Shown piece after piece: positions 5,801-13,304 of a stretch of DNA of 18,034 nt. Within the stretch, counting starts at the first letter, position 1. Each line of letters begins with the position of its first letter. The notes beneath the pieces are model-generated. The model did not search any database and was not told where the DNA came from. It saw only the letters and a list, made by a program, of their open reading frames with translations. The stretch covers positions 1 to 18,034 of the forward strand of contig JBGSJN010000085.1 of assembly GCA_041741995.1 (NCBI GenBank), read 5' to 3'. A program made the translations under genes and the position numbers. Source of the stretch: WTXA01 sp041741995. Lineage in GTDB: Bacteria > Bacillota > TC1.

Positions 5801-6688
5801 CTATTTCACTGCATTAGTGATGTGAGATATAGGATCATAATTGGTTATTGGATTACCGCTTATATTCAAATCTTCAAAGGCTGTGAAATCCTTTAGTGGT
5901 GAAATATCAGTTATCTTATTATTATTCAAGAACAGACGTTTTAAAGATTTAATACTAGCTAGTGGTGTGATGTCGCTTATTCCATTCTCATAGAGGGATA
6001 TGTATTCTAGCTTAGGTAAATCTTTTAATGGTGAAACATTTTTTACGCTATTATATGTCAGGTCTAAATACTCCAGATCCTTAAAGTTGCTTAGGAGTGA
6101 TATGTCTGTAACATCATTGGAGTTTAATCCAAGTCTTTTTAGAGTGGGTACATTCTCAATACCTTTAAGATCCTTTATTGAGTTGGATGATATTGTTAGG
6201 TACAGTAATTTATCAAAGCCTTCTAAAAAGCCAAGGTTACTTATTTTGTTTTGACTTAATCCTAGGTTAGTAATATTAGCCTTGTTGGGTATTGTGTTTA
6301 AATCAATATTTGGCTGGAGATAGACTCTAAGTGAGGTTAATTTAGGAAAGTTTTTTAAATCTTCAAATGTTTTTATGGTACCAATTTCTTGGTAGCGAGT
6401 ATCTTCGTATTCATATTCATCAAAACCAAAGAGAACAACTTTCTTATCCTCATGACCCCCTCCTGATAGTCCTAATACTCTATCAGCTGCTATCAGTATG
6501 CCTGATATTTCACTTAGATCTTCTTTGTATATTTCTTTTTTGTCTAGTTCTGTTTGGATCATTTTTTCGAATTGTTTGTCTTTGAATGTTATTGGATCAT
6601 CTTTTCCAGTACCTTTTGAGGAGCAACCTCCTAGTATTAGAGTAGTTATTATTAATATTAGTAGTATTGTGATTTTATATTTTTTCAT
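5801..6688 (-). CDS. Internalin-like leucine-rich-repeat lipoprotein
   Basis: 295 residues. Signal MKKYKITILLILIITTLILGGC with lipobox LGGC (C22), so exported and lipid-anchored. From about residue 117 to 290 it has LRRs in exact 22-residue register: leucine or isoleucine at 120, 142, 164, 186, 208, 230, 252 and 274, each from 142 followed by LxLxxNxIxDI-like text, e.g. LFLNNNKITDISPL. This is the bacterial internalin/SDS22 type, a binding surface for proteins. The segment 30-115 contains a glycine and acid-rich stretch (LSGGGHEDKK, FDEYEYED) I do not recognise. AGGAGG lies before ATG 6688. It is monocistronic and convergent with zur. Its codons favour A/C endings, opposite to the adjacent znu genes. 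The ligand is unknown; zinc involvement is not supported by any metal motif. Confidence 0.85.
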   Translation of the reverse strand: MKKYKITILLILIITTLILGGCSSKGTGKDDPITFKDKQFEKMIQTELDKKEIYKEDLSEISGILIAADRVLGLSGGGHEDKKVVLFGFDEYEYEDTRYQEIGTIKTFEDLKNFPKLTSLRVYLQPNIDLNTIPNKANITNLGLSQNKISNLGFLEGFDKLLYLTISSNSIKDLKGIENVPTLKRLGLNSNDVTDISLLSNFKDLEYLDLTYNSVKNVSPLKDLPKLEYISLYENGISDITPLASIKSLKRLFLNNNKITDISPLKDFTAFEDLNISGNPITNYDPISHITNAVK

Positions 6689-6759
6689 GATGACCTCCTG
6701 ATTTGATTATTATGATAATAGTATAGCATATTTAGTATGCATATTTTTATAATAGTAAA

Positions 6760-6796
6760 CAAAAATACCACTGAATTGCTAACAATTCAGTGGTAT
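6760..6796 (-). terminator. Intrinsic terminator of the ccdA-resA-DUF427 operon
   Basis: A perfect 14-bp inverted repeat (ATACCACTGAATTG, 6765-6778; complement 6783-6796) with a 4-base loop is followed on the minus strand by TTTTTG. It lies 17 bases beyond the DUF427 stop codon, as expected for the end of that operon. Confidence 0.85.
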
Positions 6797-6813
6797 CAAA
6801 TTTCAATATATAA

Positions 6814-7101
6814 TTACTCTACGATAATCTCTACACCTTTCCAAAAGGCAATCCTATCAGTAACAACCTCAGCACCCTTCTTAGGTTCAGGATAATACCA
6901 GGCAGCATCCTTATTGACCTTACCATTAACCTCCAAGGAATAATAACTAGCCTCACCCTTCCAAGGACAAGTTGTATGCAAATTACTATCCCTTAGGTAG
7001 GAACTATTAACATCACCCTTAGGAAAATAATGACTATTCTCAACAATGACCGTGTCAGAACTTGCTGCAATTTCAACACCATTCCATAATGCTTTAACCA
7101 T
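6814..7101 (-). CDS. DUF427 family protein
   Basis: 95 residues, the normal length for a single DUF427 domain. Family features seen: opening K-x-LWNGVEIAASSDTVIVEN, HYFPKGDVNSSYL, TTCPWKGEASYYSLEV (about 43-58) and DAAWYYPEPKKGAEVVTDRIAFW (about 65-87) with the conserved W-Y-Y-P-x-P core. No signal peptide, so cytoplasmic. ATG 7101 follows AGGAGG. It lies 25 bases after the thioredoxin-like gene and before a terminator, so it is the last gene of the ccdA operon. The biochemical role of the family is not established to my knowledge; operon linkage to thiol-redox genes is the only functional clue, and it is weak. Confidence 0.88.
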   Translation of the reverse strand: MVKALWNGVEIAASSDTVIVENSHYFPKGDVNSSYLRDSNLHTTCPWKGEASYYSLEVNGKVNKDAAWYYPEPKKGAEVVTDRIAFWKGVEIIVE

Positions 7102-7126
7102 AATATACCTCCTTTTTGTCTTTATC

Positions 7127-7675
7127 TTACCTTATTTTCTCTATTTCCGCCAATAAGTCAGCTTTAGTTAAAGTACCAGTAATAGACTTAACCACCTTAC
7201 CATCAGCATCAATGAATATAGATGTTGGTATTGAATAAATACCATAAGCTATAGCAGCATCCTGATCAGTATCAAAGAAAATTGGAAACTCATAACCATT
7301 ATCTTTAATAAAAGCCTTAGCTGAATCAACTGTCTCCCTGCTACCATCAACCAAATCCACCATCATGAATTGAACCTCACCACCAAGCTCCTTAAAAACC
7401 TCGTTATAAAATGGCATCTCTTCTTTACAAGGAGGACACCAGGAAGCCCAAAAATTAACAACCACCGGCTTACCCTTAAAGTTTGACAAAGAAACCTCCT
7501 TGCCATCAACATCAATTACCGTAAAATCCTTAGCTGTCTGACCAGATATATTCTGATCAACATTATTACTATCATTATTAAAGTTAGCTGTCAAAAACTG
7601 ATAACCAACAGAAACCACCAACATAAAAACAACAAAACCAATAATAGCCAAAATACCCTTAACCCTATTACTCAT
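7127..7675 (-). CDS. resA: Membrane-anchored TlpA/ResA-type thioredoxin
   Basis: 182 residues. An uncleaved N-terminal anchor (about 5-29) is followed by a thioredoxin-like domain outside the membrane. Active site WCPPC (79-83, C80 and C83), cis-proline P150 in SIPTSIFI, and the AhpC/TSA-TlpA opening KDFTVIDVDGKEVSLSNFKGK. Such proteins reduce disulfides in exported proteins, classically apocytochrome c in Bacillus, using electrons supplied by CcdA, the gene immediately upstream. No cytochrome c maturation gene is visible, so the target may be another exported thiol protein. ATG 7675 follows AGGAGG, which overlaps the ccdA stop region. The specific name resA is by similarity; a general TlpA-family label is safer. 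Confidence 0.88.
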   Translation of the reverse strand: MSNRVKGILAIIGFVVFMLVVSVGYQFLTANFNNDSNNVDQNISGQTAKDFTVIDVDGKEVSLSNFKGKPVVVNFWASWCPPCKEEMPFYNEVFKELGGEVQFMMVDLVDGSRETVDSAKAFIKDNGYEFPIFFDTDQDAAIAYGIYSIPTSIFIDADGKVVKSITGTLTKADLLAEIEKIR

Positions 7676-7684
7676 AACAACCTC

Positions 7685-8356
7685 CTAAAAACTAACTAAA
7701 TTTAAAAAATACCCAAAAAAACCAGTCATCATCAAAATACCAACAAGTACAAGAAAAATACCAGATACTAAATTAATAACCCCATTATGCTTCTTGATAA
7801 AATCGAAAGTATTCTTTAGACGATCCACCAATATGGAACTTGCCACAAATGGAATACCAAGACCCATGGAGAAAGTAAACAGAAGAAGAACACCATTCCA
7901 GACATTACCACTTGAAGATGCCTGAAGTAGTGCAGAACTTAAAAGCGGACCTACACAAGGAGTCCAACCAATAGAAAAAACAATACCAAGAAGAACTGAA
8001 GAGAGAAAATTACTACCCTTCCTCTTAGCCTTTGGTTTAAAGGTTCGGTTTAGAAAAGGAATCTTAATAGCACCCATAAAATTAAGACCCAAGAAAACTA
8101 TAAAAAGACCAGACACAATATTGACTATAGTCCTATAGCGAATAAGAAAAGAACCAAGAGTGCCAGCCAATGCCCCAAGAGCAACAAAAACTATAGTAAA
8201 ACCAAGAACAAAACCAAGAGAATTAAAAAGAGCTTTACGACTCTTGTTTTCTGTTTCCTGTCCAATAATATATGAAAAATATATAGGCAACATAGGCAAC
8301 ATACAAGGTGATATAAAAATAACAATCCCCTCTATAAAAGTGATTAAATAACTCAT
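7685..8356 (-). CDS. ccdA: CcdA-type thiol-disulfide transmembrane electron carrier
   Basis: 223 residues from ATG 8356 (MSYLITFIEG). A start at 8368 would place the start codon in ATGGAGG, the ribosome binding site itself, so it is rejected. Six hydrophobic helices match CcdA/short DsbD. The redox cysteines are C18 in FISPCMLPMLP and C134 in GWTPCVGPLLSS, each in the proline-flanked motif of the family. CcdA takes electrons from cytoplasmic thioredoxin and gives them to extracytoplasmic thioredoxin-like proteins; the ResA-like gene nine bases downstream is the obvious partner. A TATAAT promoter lies upstream at 8384-8389. Confidence 0.93.
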   Translation of the reverse strand: MSYLITFIEGIVIFISPCMLPMLPIYFSYIIGQETENKSRKALFNSLGFVLGFTIVFVALGALAGTLGSFLIRYRTIVNIVSGLFIVFLGLNFMGAIKIPFLNRTFKPKAKRKGSNFLSSVLLGIVFSIGWTPCVGPLLSSALLQASSSGNVWNGVLLLFTFSMGLGIPFVASSILVDRLKNTFDFIKKHNGVINLVSGIFLVLVGILMMTGFFGYFLNLVSF

Positions 8357-8383
8357 GTAATCCTCCATCTCAATATTTGTAGA

Positions 8384-8389
8384 ATTATA
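8384..8389 (-). promoter_or_regulatory. ccdA operon -10 (TATAAT with upstream TG)
   Basis: On the minus strand TGA-TATAAT is a full extended -10. TTTATT, 17 bases upstream, is a weak -35. It sits 28 bases before the ccdA start codon. The dyad at 8411-8427 lies just upstream of this promoter. Confidence 0.5.
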
Positions 8390-8410
8390 TCATTTTAGAA
8401 TAATTAAATA

Positions 8411-8427
8411 AAGTGATAAAATCACTT
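8411..8427. promoter_or_regulatory. Palindrome AAGTGAT-AAA-ATCACTT between divergent promoters
   Basis: Perfect 7-3-7 dyad centred between the ccdA (minus) and DegV (plus) promoters, so one bound dimer could affect both. GTGATAA is repeated directly at 8432-8438, within the DegV -10 region. The regulator is unknown. Confidence 0.45.
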
Positions 8428-8430
8428 ATC

Positions 8431-8439
8431 TGTGATAAT
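8431..8439 (+). promoter_or_regulatory. Candidate extended -10 for the DegV gene cluster
   Basis: TGTGATAAT has the TG-n-GATAAT form and starts 35 bases before the DegV start. The palindrome at 8411-8427 occupies the place of a -35 element. Confidence 0.4.
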
Positions 8440-8465
8440 ATATTGTTATGAATAGGAGGGGTAGA

Positions 8466-9290
8466 ATGAAAATAGTAGCAGATAGTTGTTGTGATATTAC
8501 AGCCCAAGAAGAAAAAGAATTAAATATAAATATAGTTCCCCTGACACTTTTTCTAGGAGAAGAAAGCTTCCTGGACAATAGTGAACTGGACCTAGAGGAC
8601 TATAAACATAAGCTTAGTCTATACCAAGGAAGAGCAACATCAGCCTGTCCATCGCCGGGAAGTTTCAAGGAAGCCTTCATGGAAGATGAAGAAACATTCT
8701 GCATCACCCTTTCCAACAACCTTTCAGGTACATACAACAGCGCCGAATTAGGAAAGGGACTAGCAGAAGAAGAAGGAAAAAGAGTAGAAATAATAGATTC
8801 TAAGTCAGCTTCAGCAGCAGAAGCCCTAATAGCCTATGAGCTTCACAACCTAATACAACAAGGACTTCAATTTGAAGAAATAACTAAACACATACTAGAA
8901 TTTGTCGGCAAAATGAAAACCTATTTTGTCCTAGAGAACATGGATAATCTGGTAAAAAATGGCAGGTTAAATAAAATAACCGGTAAAATAATTACAGCCC
9001 TACATGTTAAACCAATAATGGGAGCAGACGATGAAGGGAACATCAAACTATACAACTATGCCAGAACAAAAAAACAAATACTAGAAAAATTAGTAAACAT
9101 GGTCAAGGACGTGAAAGATGTAGGGGAAACATTCAGACTAGTGATTGCCCATAATAACAACACACCACTTGCAGAAAATCTAAAAGAAGATTTACTAAGT
9201 GTATTTACATCAATCAATATCAGAATAGTACCCACACGTGGTCTTTCATCTATGTACGCAGATGAAAAAGGAATAATTATAGCTTTTTAG
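8466..9290 (+). CDS. DegV family fatty-acid-binding protein
   Basis: 274 residues from ATG 8466, preceded by AGGAGGGG. ATG 8448 would be almost leaderless and lies before this site. DegV/FakB proteins bind a fatty acid in the cytoplasm and, with FakA kinase, present it for phosphorylation; distant family members may bind other lipids. Motifs: IVADSCCDI (3-11), TSACPSPGSF (58-67; the family often has T-S-Q-P), TLSNNLSGTYNSA (81-93), IDSKSASAA (110-118) and ENMDNLVKNGRL (157-168). No kinase partner gene lies nearby. It starts a run of closely spaced plus-strand genes and has A/C-ending codons like the flavodoxin gene. Confidence 0.93.
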   Translation: MKIVADSCCDITAQEEKELNINIVPLTLFLGEESFLDNSELDLEDYKHKLSLYQGRATSACPSPGSFKEAFMEDEETFCITLSNNLSGTYNSAELGKGLAEEEGKRVEIIDSKSASAAEALIAYELHNLIQQGLQFEEITKHILEFVGKMKTYFVLENMDNLVKNGRLNKITGKIITALHVKPIMGADDEGNIKLYNYARTKKQILEKLVNMVKDVKDVGETFRLVIAHNNNTPLAENLKEDLLSVFTSINIRIVPTRGLSSMYADEKGIIIAF

Positions 9291-9298
9291 GAGGATCA

Positions 9299-9763
9299 AT
9301 GAAAATCTTAGTTGTTTATGACAGTTATTTTGGAAATACAGAAAGAATAGCCTTGGCAATAAGGGACACTATACCAGAAAACAAACATGTAATAGTCAAG
9401 AAAATATCAGACTTTAATAATAATGATATTGAAGGTGTTGAAGTAATCATCATAGGTTCACCAACACGAGCCTTCAGACCAACTGAAGCTATAACTAACT
9501 TCTTGAAAAAAATCGATGTAAGCAAATACAAATGGATAGCCTTCGACACCGGAGTAAATCCAAAACAAATTAAATCAAAAATATTGACACTCATGGTCAA
9601 ACTATTTGGCTACGCTGCACCAAACATGGCTAAAATTATCAAAAAAGCCGGAGGGGTTATGCTGGCAGATCCTGAAACCTTCTACGTCATCGGCAATGAA
9701 GGCCCACTAGTTACTGGTGAAATAGATAGATTTCACCAATGGATAGAATCAGTTAAAATATGA
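9299..9763 (+). CDS. Flavodoxin-family protein
   Basis: 154 residues, the size of a short flavodoxin. The FMN phosphate loop is S9-YFGNTE (VVYDSYFGNTERIA), and the second flavin-contact region is GSPTRAFRPTEA (about 53-64). No membrane segment, so a soluble electron carrier or flavin protein; the redox partner is unknown. AGGAGG precedes ATG 9299, eight bases after the DegV stop. Its stop overlaps the ung start (ATGA). The loop after the second flavin contact differs from classical flavodoxins, so it may be a flavodoxin-like oxidoreductase subunit instead. Confidence 0.85.
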   Translation: MKILVVYDSYFGNTERIALAIRDTIPENKHVIVKKISDFNNNDIEGVEVIIIGSPTRAFRPTEAITNFLKKIDVSKYKWIAFDTGVNPKQIKSKILTLMVKLFGYAAPNMAKIIKKAGGVMLADPETFYVIGNEGPLVTGEIDRFHQWIESVKI

Positions 9764-10428
9764 TAAATATAGGAAATAAATGGGATGATTTATTAAAAAA
9801 CGAATTCCAAAAAGAATACTACCTAAAATTAAGTAAATTCATAGATGAGGAATATATTTACAAAAAAATCTATCCTCCAAAGGACCAACTATTTAGCATC
9901 TTTAAAGTACTGAAGTTAGAAGATATAAAGATAGTCATAATAGGACAAGACCCTTACCATCAACCAGGACAAGCTCACGGTATGGCCTTTTCAGTTATGC
10001 CAGGAGTAAAAAAACCACCATCTTTAGTTAATATCTTCAAAGAAATAAAGGAAGACATTGGCTGTGAAATACCAGATTCAGGATATTTATTAGAATGGGC
10101 CAGACAAGGGGTATTTCTCATGAATACCTGTCTTAGTGTGATTGATAGTAAGCCGAATTCACACAGGAAAAAAGGCTGGGAAATATTTACAGACGAAGTT
10201 ATAAGACAAATCGATGCAGATGATACACCAAAGGTTTTCTTAATTTGGGGGAACGATGCTAAAAGGAAGAAAGAATTGATTCAAAATGAAAACCACCTTG
10301 TGCTGGAGACAGTCCATCCAAGCCCACTATCTGCCTATAACGGGTTTTTTGGTTGTAGACATTTTTCCAAGGCCAATAAATACTTGAAAGAAAATATGAG
10401 AGAAGAAATAAATTGGTGTAAATTATGA
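9760..10428 (+). CDS. ung: Uracil-DNA glycosylase
   Basis: 222 residues, normal for family 1 UNG. It removes uracil from DNA as the first step of base-excision repair. Visible: the water-activating loop GQDPYHQPGQAHGMAFSV (62-79) with catalytic D64, KPPSLVNIFKE (85-95), LLEWARQGVFLMNTCLSV (110-127), and the DNA-intercalation loop HPSPLSA (186-192) with H186. All catalytic residues are intact. The ATG overlaps the flavodoxin stop by four bases and has no good binding site of its own, so translation is probably coupled. The stop overlaps the next gene in the same way. Confidence 0.97.
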   Translation: MINIGNKWDDLLKNEFQKEYYLKLSKFIDEEYIYKKIYPPKDQLFSIFKVLKLEDIKIVIIGQDPYHQPGQAHGMAFSVMPGVKKPPSLVNIFKEIKEDIGCEIPDSGYLLEWARQGVFLMNTCLSVIDSKPNSHRKKGWEIFTDEVIRQIDADDTPKVFLIWGNDAKRKKELIQNENHLVLETVHPSPLSAYNGFFGCRHFSKANKYLKENMREEINWCKL

Positions 10429-10802
10429 TAAGAAAAGACTATATATTAAATCAAATAGAAATGCTAGCCAGAATTGGAGCCAAACTAATCCTAAAAGACA
10501 GTGGCGGACAAGATAGTATCATCATATTCAACGGACAAGAAATCGGTCTGAACAATAATCTTAACGAGGAACTGGAAATGATGTTAGCAAAAAGAAAAAT
10601 AAATGAGGCAGAGAATCATTTATTCTTTGAAATAGAAAAGGACTTGAATCTTGTTAATTTGAATACTGCAATATCCTTTTATAATAACCTAGTTAGGATG
10701 GATAAGGACATACTTAAGGAAAACGATTTTCATGATGAAGAAATAACCGAAGGCTTCGGCCAGGTTTGTGAACTATATCAAATAGTGGATATTGTATTCT
10801 AA
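10425..10802 (+). CDS. Small conserved protein, possibly DUF6483
   Basis: 125 residues, acidic and mostly helical. It opens RKDYILNQIEMLARIGAKLIL and has KINEAENHLFFEIEKD near the middle and FYNNLVRMDKDILKENDFHDEEITEGF near the end. The pattern of an N-terminal helix, an INEAEN-LF segment and a final N-F-x-x-E-E-I helix fits what I remember of DUF6483, a Firmicute family of unknown function; I am not certain. No signal peptide, membrane segment or cysteine pair (one Cys only). It shares ATGA with ung and TAATG with the hydrolase that follows, so it is co-translated with both. Confidence 0.75.
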   Translation: MIRKDYILNQIEMLARIGAKLILKDSGGQDSIIIFNGQEIGLNNNLNEELEMMLAKRKINEAENHLFFEIEKDLNLVNLNTAISFYNNLVRMDKDILKENDFHDEEITEGFGQVCELYQIVDIVF

Positions 10803-11503
10803 TGGAATTTAAAGTTAGAGATAATGCAAGAATATATTACGAAACATATGGTGACAAGAAGAATAAGGCACTAATATTCCTCCATGGCAACATGGAGGAT
10901 AGTTCGTTATTTCAAAAACAGACCGAGTACTTTTCAGATAGGTTTTATATAGTAGTTGTAGATACTAGAGGACATGGGAAGTCAGATTGGGGAAGTGGAA
11001 GTAACTATAATCTGAAGGTGATGGCAGAGGATTTAAATGAATTGACTACAGGACTGAATCTGAATGATTATATAGTTGTAGGATTTAGTGATGGAGCAAA
11101 TATTGCTATGGAATTTGCTGGTTTAGGTATTAAAGGATTGAGTGGGTTAGTATTAATTGGTGGCAACCTTAGACCATGGGGACTGAAATTTGGCATAATA
11201 CTAGATATTATTAAGGATTATATAAAATCTTATTGGAGAAAAGATAGTCTACTTATAAGAAAGAAACTTGGATTAATGCTCTTTGAACCAAAAATTTCCC
11301 CGAGTAGTCTAGGAGGCATAGATGTCCCGACACTGGTGTTAGCAGGAGAATATGATTTAATAAGAAAAAGTGAAACATTAAGGATTAGCAGACTTATTAG
11401 AGGGAGTGAAGTAGCATTTGTTAAGAACGCAGACCACTTTTTTGTATACAATAATGGGGATATTTTCAACAAAATGTTAGAACTGTGGATAAATAGTGTA
11501 TAA
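10802..11503 (+). CDS. Alpha/beta-fold hydrolase
   Basis: 233 residues, soluble. Core alpha/beta hydrolase features: oxyanion region FLHGN (26-30), DTRGHGKS (54-61), nucleophile elbow GFSDG (94-98; S96), acid D185 in AGEYDLI and H212 in ADHFF, completing a Ser-Asp-His triad. The cap region between about 122 and 165 is short and basic. The substrate cannot be read from sequence; esterase or acyl-transfer roles are both open. The start shares a base with the previous stop (TAATG). A TATAAT at 11499-11504 overlaps its last codon and may serve the next gene. Confidence 0.88.
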   Translation: MEFKVRDNARIYYETYGDKKNKALIFLHGNMEDSSLFQKQTEYFSDRFYIVVVDTRGHGKSDWGSGSNYNLKVMAEDLNELTTGLNLNDYIVVGFSDGANIAMEFAGLGIKGLSGLVLIGGNLRPWGLKFGIILDIIKDYIKSYWRKDSLLIRKKLGLMLFEPKISPSSLGGIDVPTLVLAGEYDLIRKSETLRISRLIRGSEVAFVKNADHFFVYNNGDIFNKMLELWINSV

Positions 11504-11504
11504 T
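11499..11504 (+). promoter_or_regulatory. Candidate -10 (TATAAT) for the DEAD-box helicase gene
   Basis: TATAAT at the end of the hydrolase gene, with TTAGAA 16 bases upstream as a weak -35. A start near 11511 would leave a leader of about 23 bases before the helicase ATG. This would allow the helicase to be expressed apart from the upstream genes. Confidence 0.35.
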
Positions 11505-11533
11505 GAAAGAGATGAGTAGAAAAGAGGAAAAAT

Positions 11534-13294
11534 ATGGAAAAAAAACTATTTACCGAATTAGAAATATCTAAGGAGGTCAAAAAGGCAGTCAAGGATTTAG
11601 GATTTGAGGAAGCTACGGCTATTCAAACATTGACTATACCTTTAATCATGTCAGGAAGGGATGTTATTGGACATTCCCAGACAGGCACAGGAAAAACAGC
11701 AGCATTTGGAATACCAGCTGTTGAGTTAGTTGACGTAAAGGATAAAAAGAATGTTCAGGTTCTGATAGTTTGTCCTACAAGAGAGCTAGCAGTACAAGCC
11801 TGTGAAGAAATAAGGAAGTTCGCCAAATATAAGGAAGGTGTTAACACTGTTCCAGTTTATGGCGGCCAACCTATAGATAGACAAATCAAGTCTTTAAAAT
11901 ATGGTGGAAACATTGTAGTGGGAACCCCAGGCAGGCTAATGGACCTAATGAGAAGAAAAATCTTGAAGCTAGGTGCTGTAAAGATGATCGTTCTTGACGA
12001 GGCTGATGAAATGCTAAACATGGGATTCAAGGAAGATGTTGAAACAATTCTGACAGAAATACCAGAAAACAGACAAACAATCCTGTTTTCAGCTACAATG
12101 TCAAAAGATATCATGAAAATTACTGAACAGTTTTTGACTGATCCTGAATTGGTTCAAATATCACACCAGCAATTATCTGTGCCAACAATTGAACAATACT
12201 ATTTTGAAGTCCCAAGAGGCAGAAAAGTAGATGCACTTTGTAACGCCTTGGATGTTTACGATCCAGGCAAGGCCATTGTTTTTTGTAACACCAAGAAACA
12301 AGTAGAAGAACTACAAAGTGAACTTCAAGCAAGAGGCTACATGGCAGGCGGACTACATGGCGACATGCGTCAGGCATCAAGAGACCAAATGCTAAGAAGT
12401 TTCAAAGCTGGTAAAAACGATATTATGATTGCCACTGACGTAGCAGCAAGAGGCATCGACGTTGAAGATGTAGATATTGTATTCAATTTCGATTTACCAC
12501 AAGACGAAGAGTACTATGTACACAGAATCGGTAGAACAGCCAGAGCTGGTAAAAGTGGTAAGGCATATACTTTCGTTGCCGGAAGAAATCAATTAAGAGA
12601 AATCAACCAATTAAGTAAATATGTTGGCAAGAAAATCCAACTTCAAGCTATACCGTCAAATGCGGATATTCATGAAGTTAGACAAGCTTCGTTGATGAAA
12701 GAAATCACTGGAATTCTAGAAAAAGAAAATGATCTTAAGAAATATATGAACATTGTTGAGGACTTAACGCAAGAAGATTACACATCACTTGACGTTGCCT
12801 TGGCTCTAATCAAGATTCATCTAAAAGATATTGAAGCAAATAACAAACTTTGCGACGATTTACATATTTCTTATGAAGGAAGTGGCAGTGACAGAGACAA
12901 TAGAGACAGCGGACGTAGAAGAAATGACAGAAATGACAGAGGCGAAAGAGTGGATAGAGGCGACAGAGGCAAGATGGCTAGCTTTAAGATAGACATCGGT
13001 AAAAGAGATGGTGCTGCTGCTAATATTATTCTAAGTGCAGTAACTAGAGCCACTGGTCTACCTGGAACTATGGTAGGCAGAATTGAAATTTCTGACACTT
13101 ATAGTTATTTTGATATTCCTGAAACTGAAGGCGGATTAGTAATTGAAAAAATGAAAAACCTTAAGGTTAGAAACATTGTAACCAATACTGAAAAGGTAGC
13201 AAGCAAGAATGCCAAAGATATCAACAGAGGCAGAAGACCATCTGGTGGAAGACCGCCTAGTGGTAAACCTTCAGCTCCAAGAAAAAGAAAGTAG
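11534..13294 (+). CDS. DEAD-box RNA helicase with DbpA-type RNA-binding domain
   Basis: 586 residues, longer than a minimal DEAD-box core (about 380). Motifs in order: Q-motif F6 to Q31, Walker A SQTGTGKT (48-55), PTRELA (81-86), TPGR (131-134), DEAD (155-158), SAT (186-188), FCNTK (250-254), TDVAARGID (301-309), HRIGRTARAG (330-339). A charged linker rich in Arg, Asp and Gly (450-480) joins a DbpA RNA-binding domain (about 482-555), and a basic tail GRRPSGGRPPSGKPSAPRKRK closes it. This layout matches CshA/DeaD enzymes that act in ribosome assembly, mRNA decay and cold adaptation. AGAGG precedes ATG 11534. The linker DNA has imperfect repeats coding (N/G)DR units. Confidence 0.96.
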   Translation: MEKKLFTELEISKEVKKAVKDLGFEEATAIQTLTIPLIMSGRDVIGHSQTGTGKTAAFGIPAVELVDVKDKKNVQVLIVCPTRELAVQACEEIRKFAKYKEGVNTVPVYGGQPIDRQIKSLKYGGNIVVGTPGRLMDLMRRKILKLGAVKMIVLDEADEMLNMGFKEDVETILTEIPENRQTILFSATMSKDIMKITEQFLTDPELVQISHQQLSVPTIEQYYFEVPRGRKVDALCNALDVYDPGKAIVFCNTKKQVEELQSELQARGYMAGGLHGDMRQASRDQMLRSFKAGKNDIMIATDVAARGIDVEDVDIVFNFDLPQDEEYYVHRIGRTARAGKSGKAYTFVAGRNQLREINQLSKYVGKKIQLQAIPSNADIHEVRQASLMKEITGILEKENDLKKYMNIVEDLTQEDYTSLDVALALIKIHLKDIEANNKLCDDLHISYEGSGSDRDNRDSGRRRNDRNDRGERVDRGDRGKMASFKIDIGKRDGAAANIILSAVTRATGLPGTMVGRIEISDTYSYFDIPETEGGLVIEKMKNLKVRNIVTNTEKVASKNAKDINRGRRPSGGRPPSGKPSAPRKRK

Positions 13295-13304
13295 GTCATA
13301 TTAA

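Noticed and set aside
6737..6764. dif-like XerC/XerD site near the composition switch
   Set aside because: Only GTAAAC and a few scattered bases match the Bacillus dif as I remember it; most positions differ.
8448..8465. Earlier DegV start giving MNRRGR
   Set aside because: It precedes the AGGAGGGG site and would be nearly leaderless from the predicted promoter.
12880..12970. Short repeats in the helicase gene as a DNA repeat array
   Set aside because: They are degenerate codons for an Arg/Asp/Gly linker typical of this helicase group.
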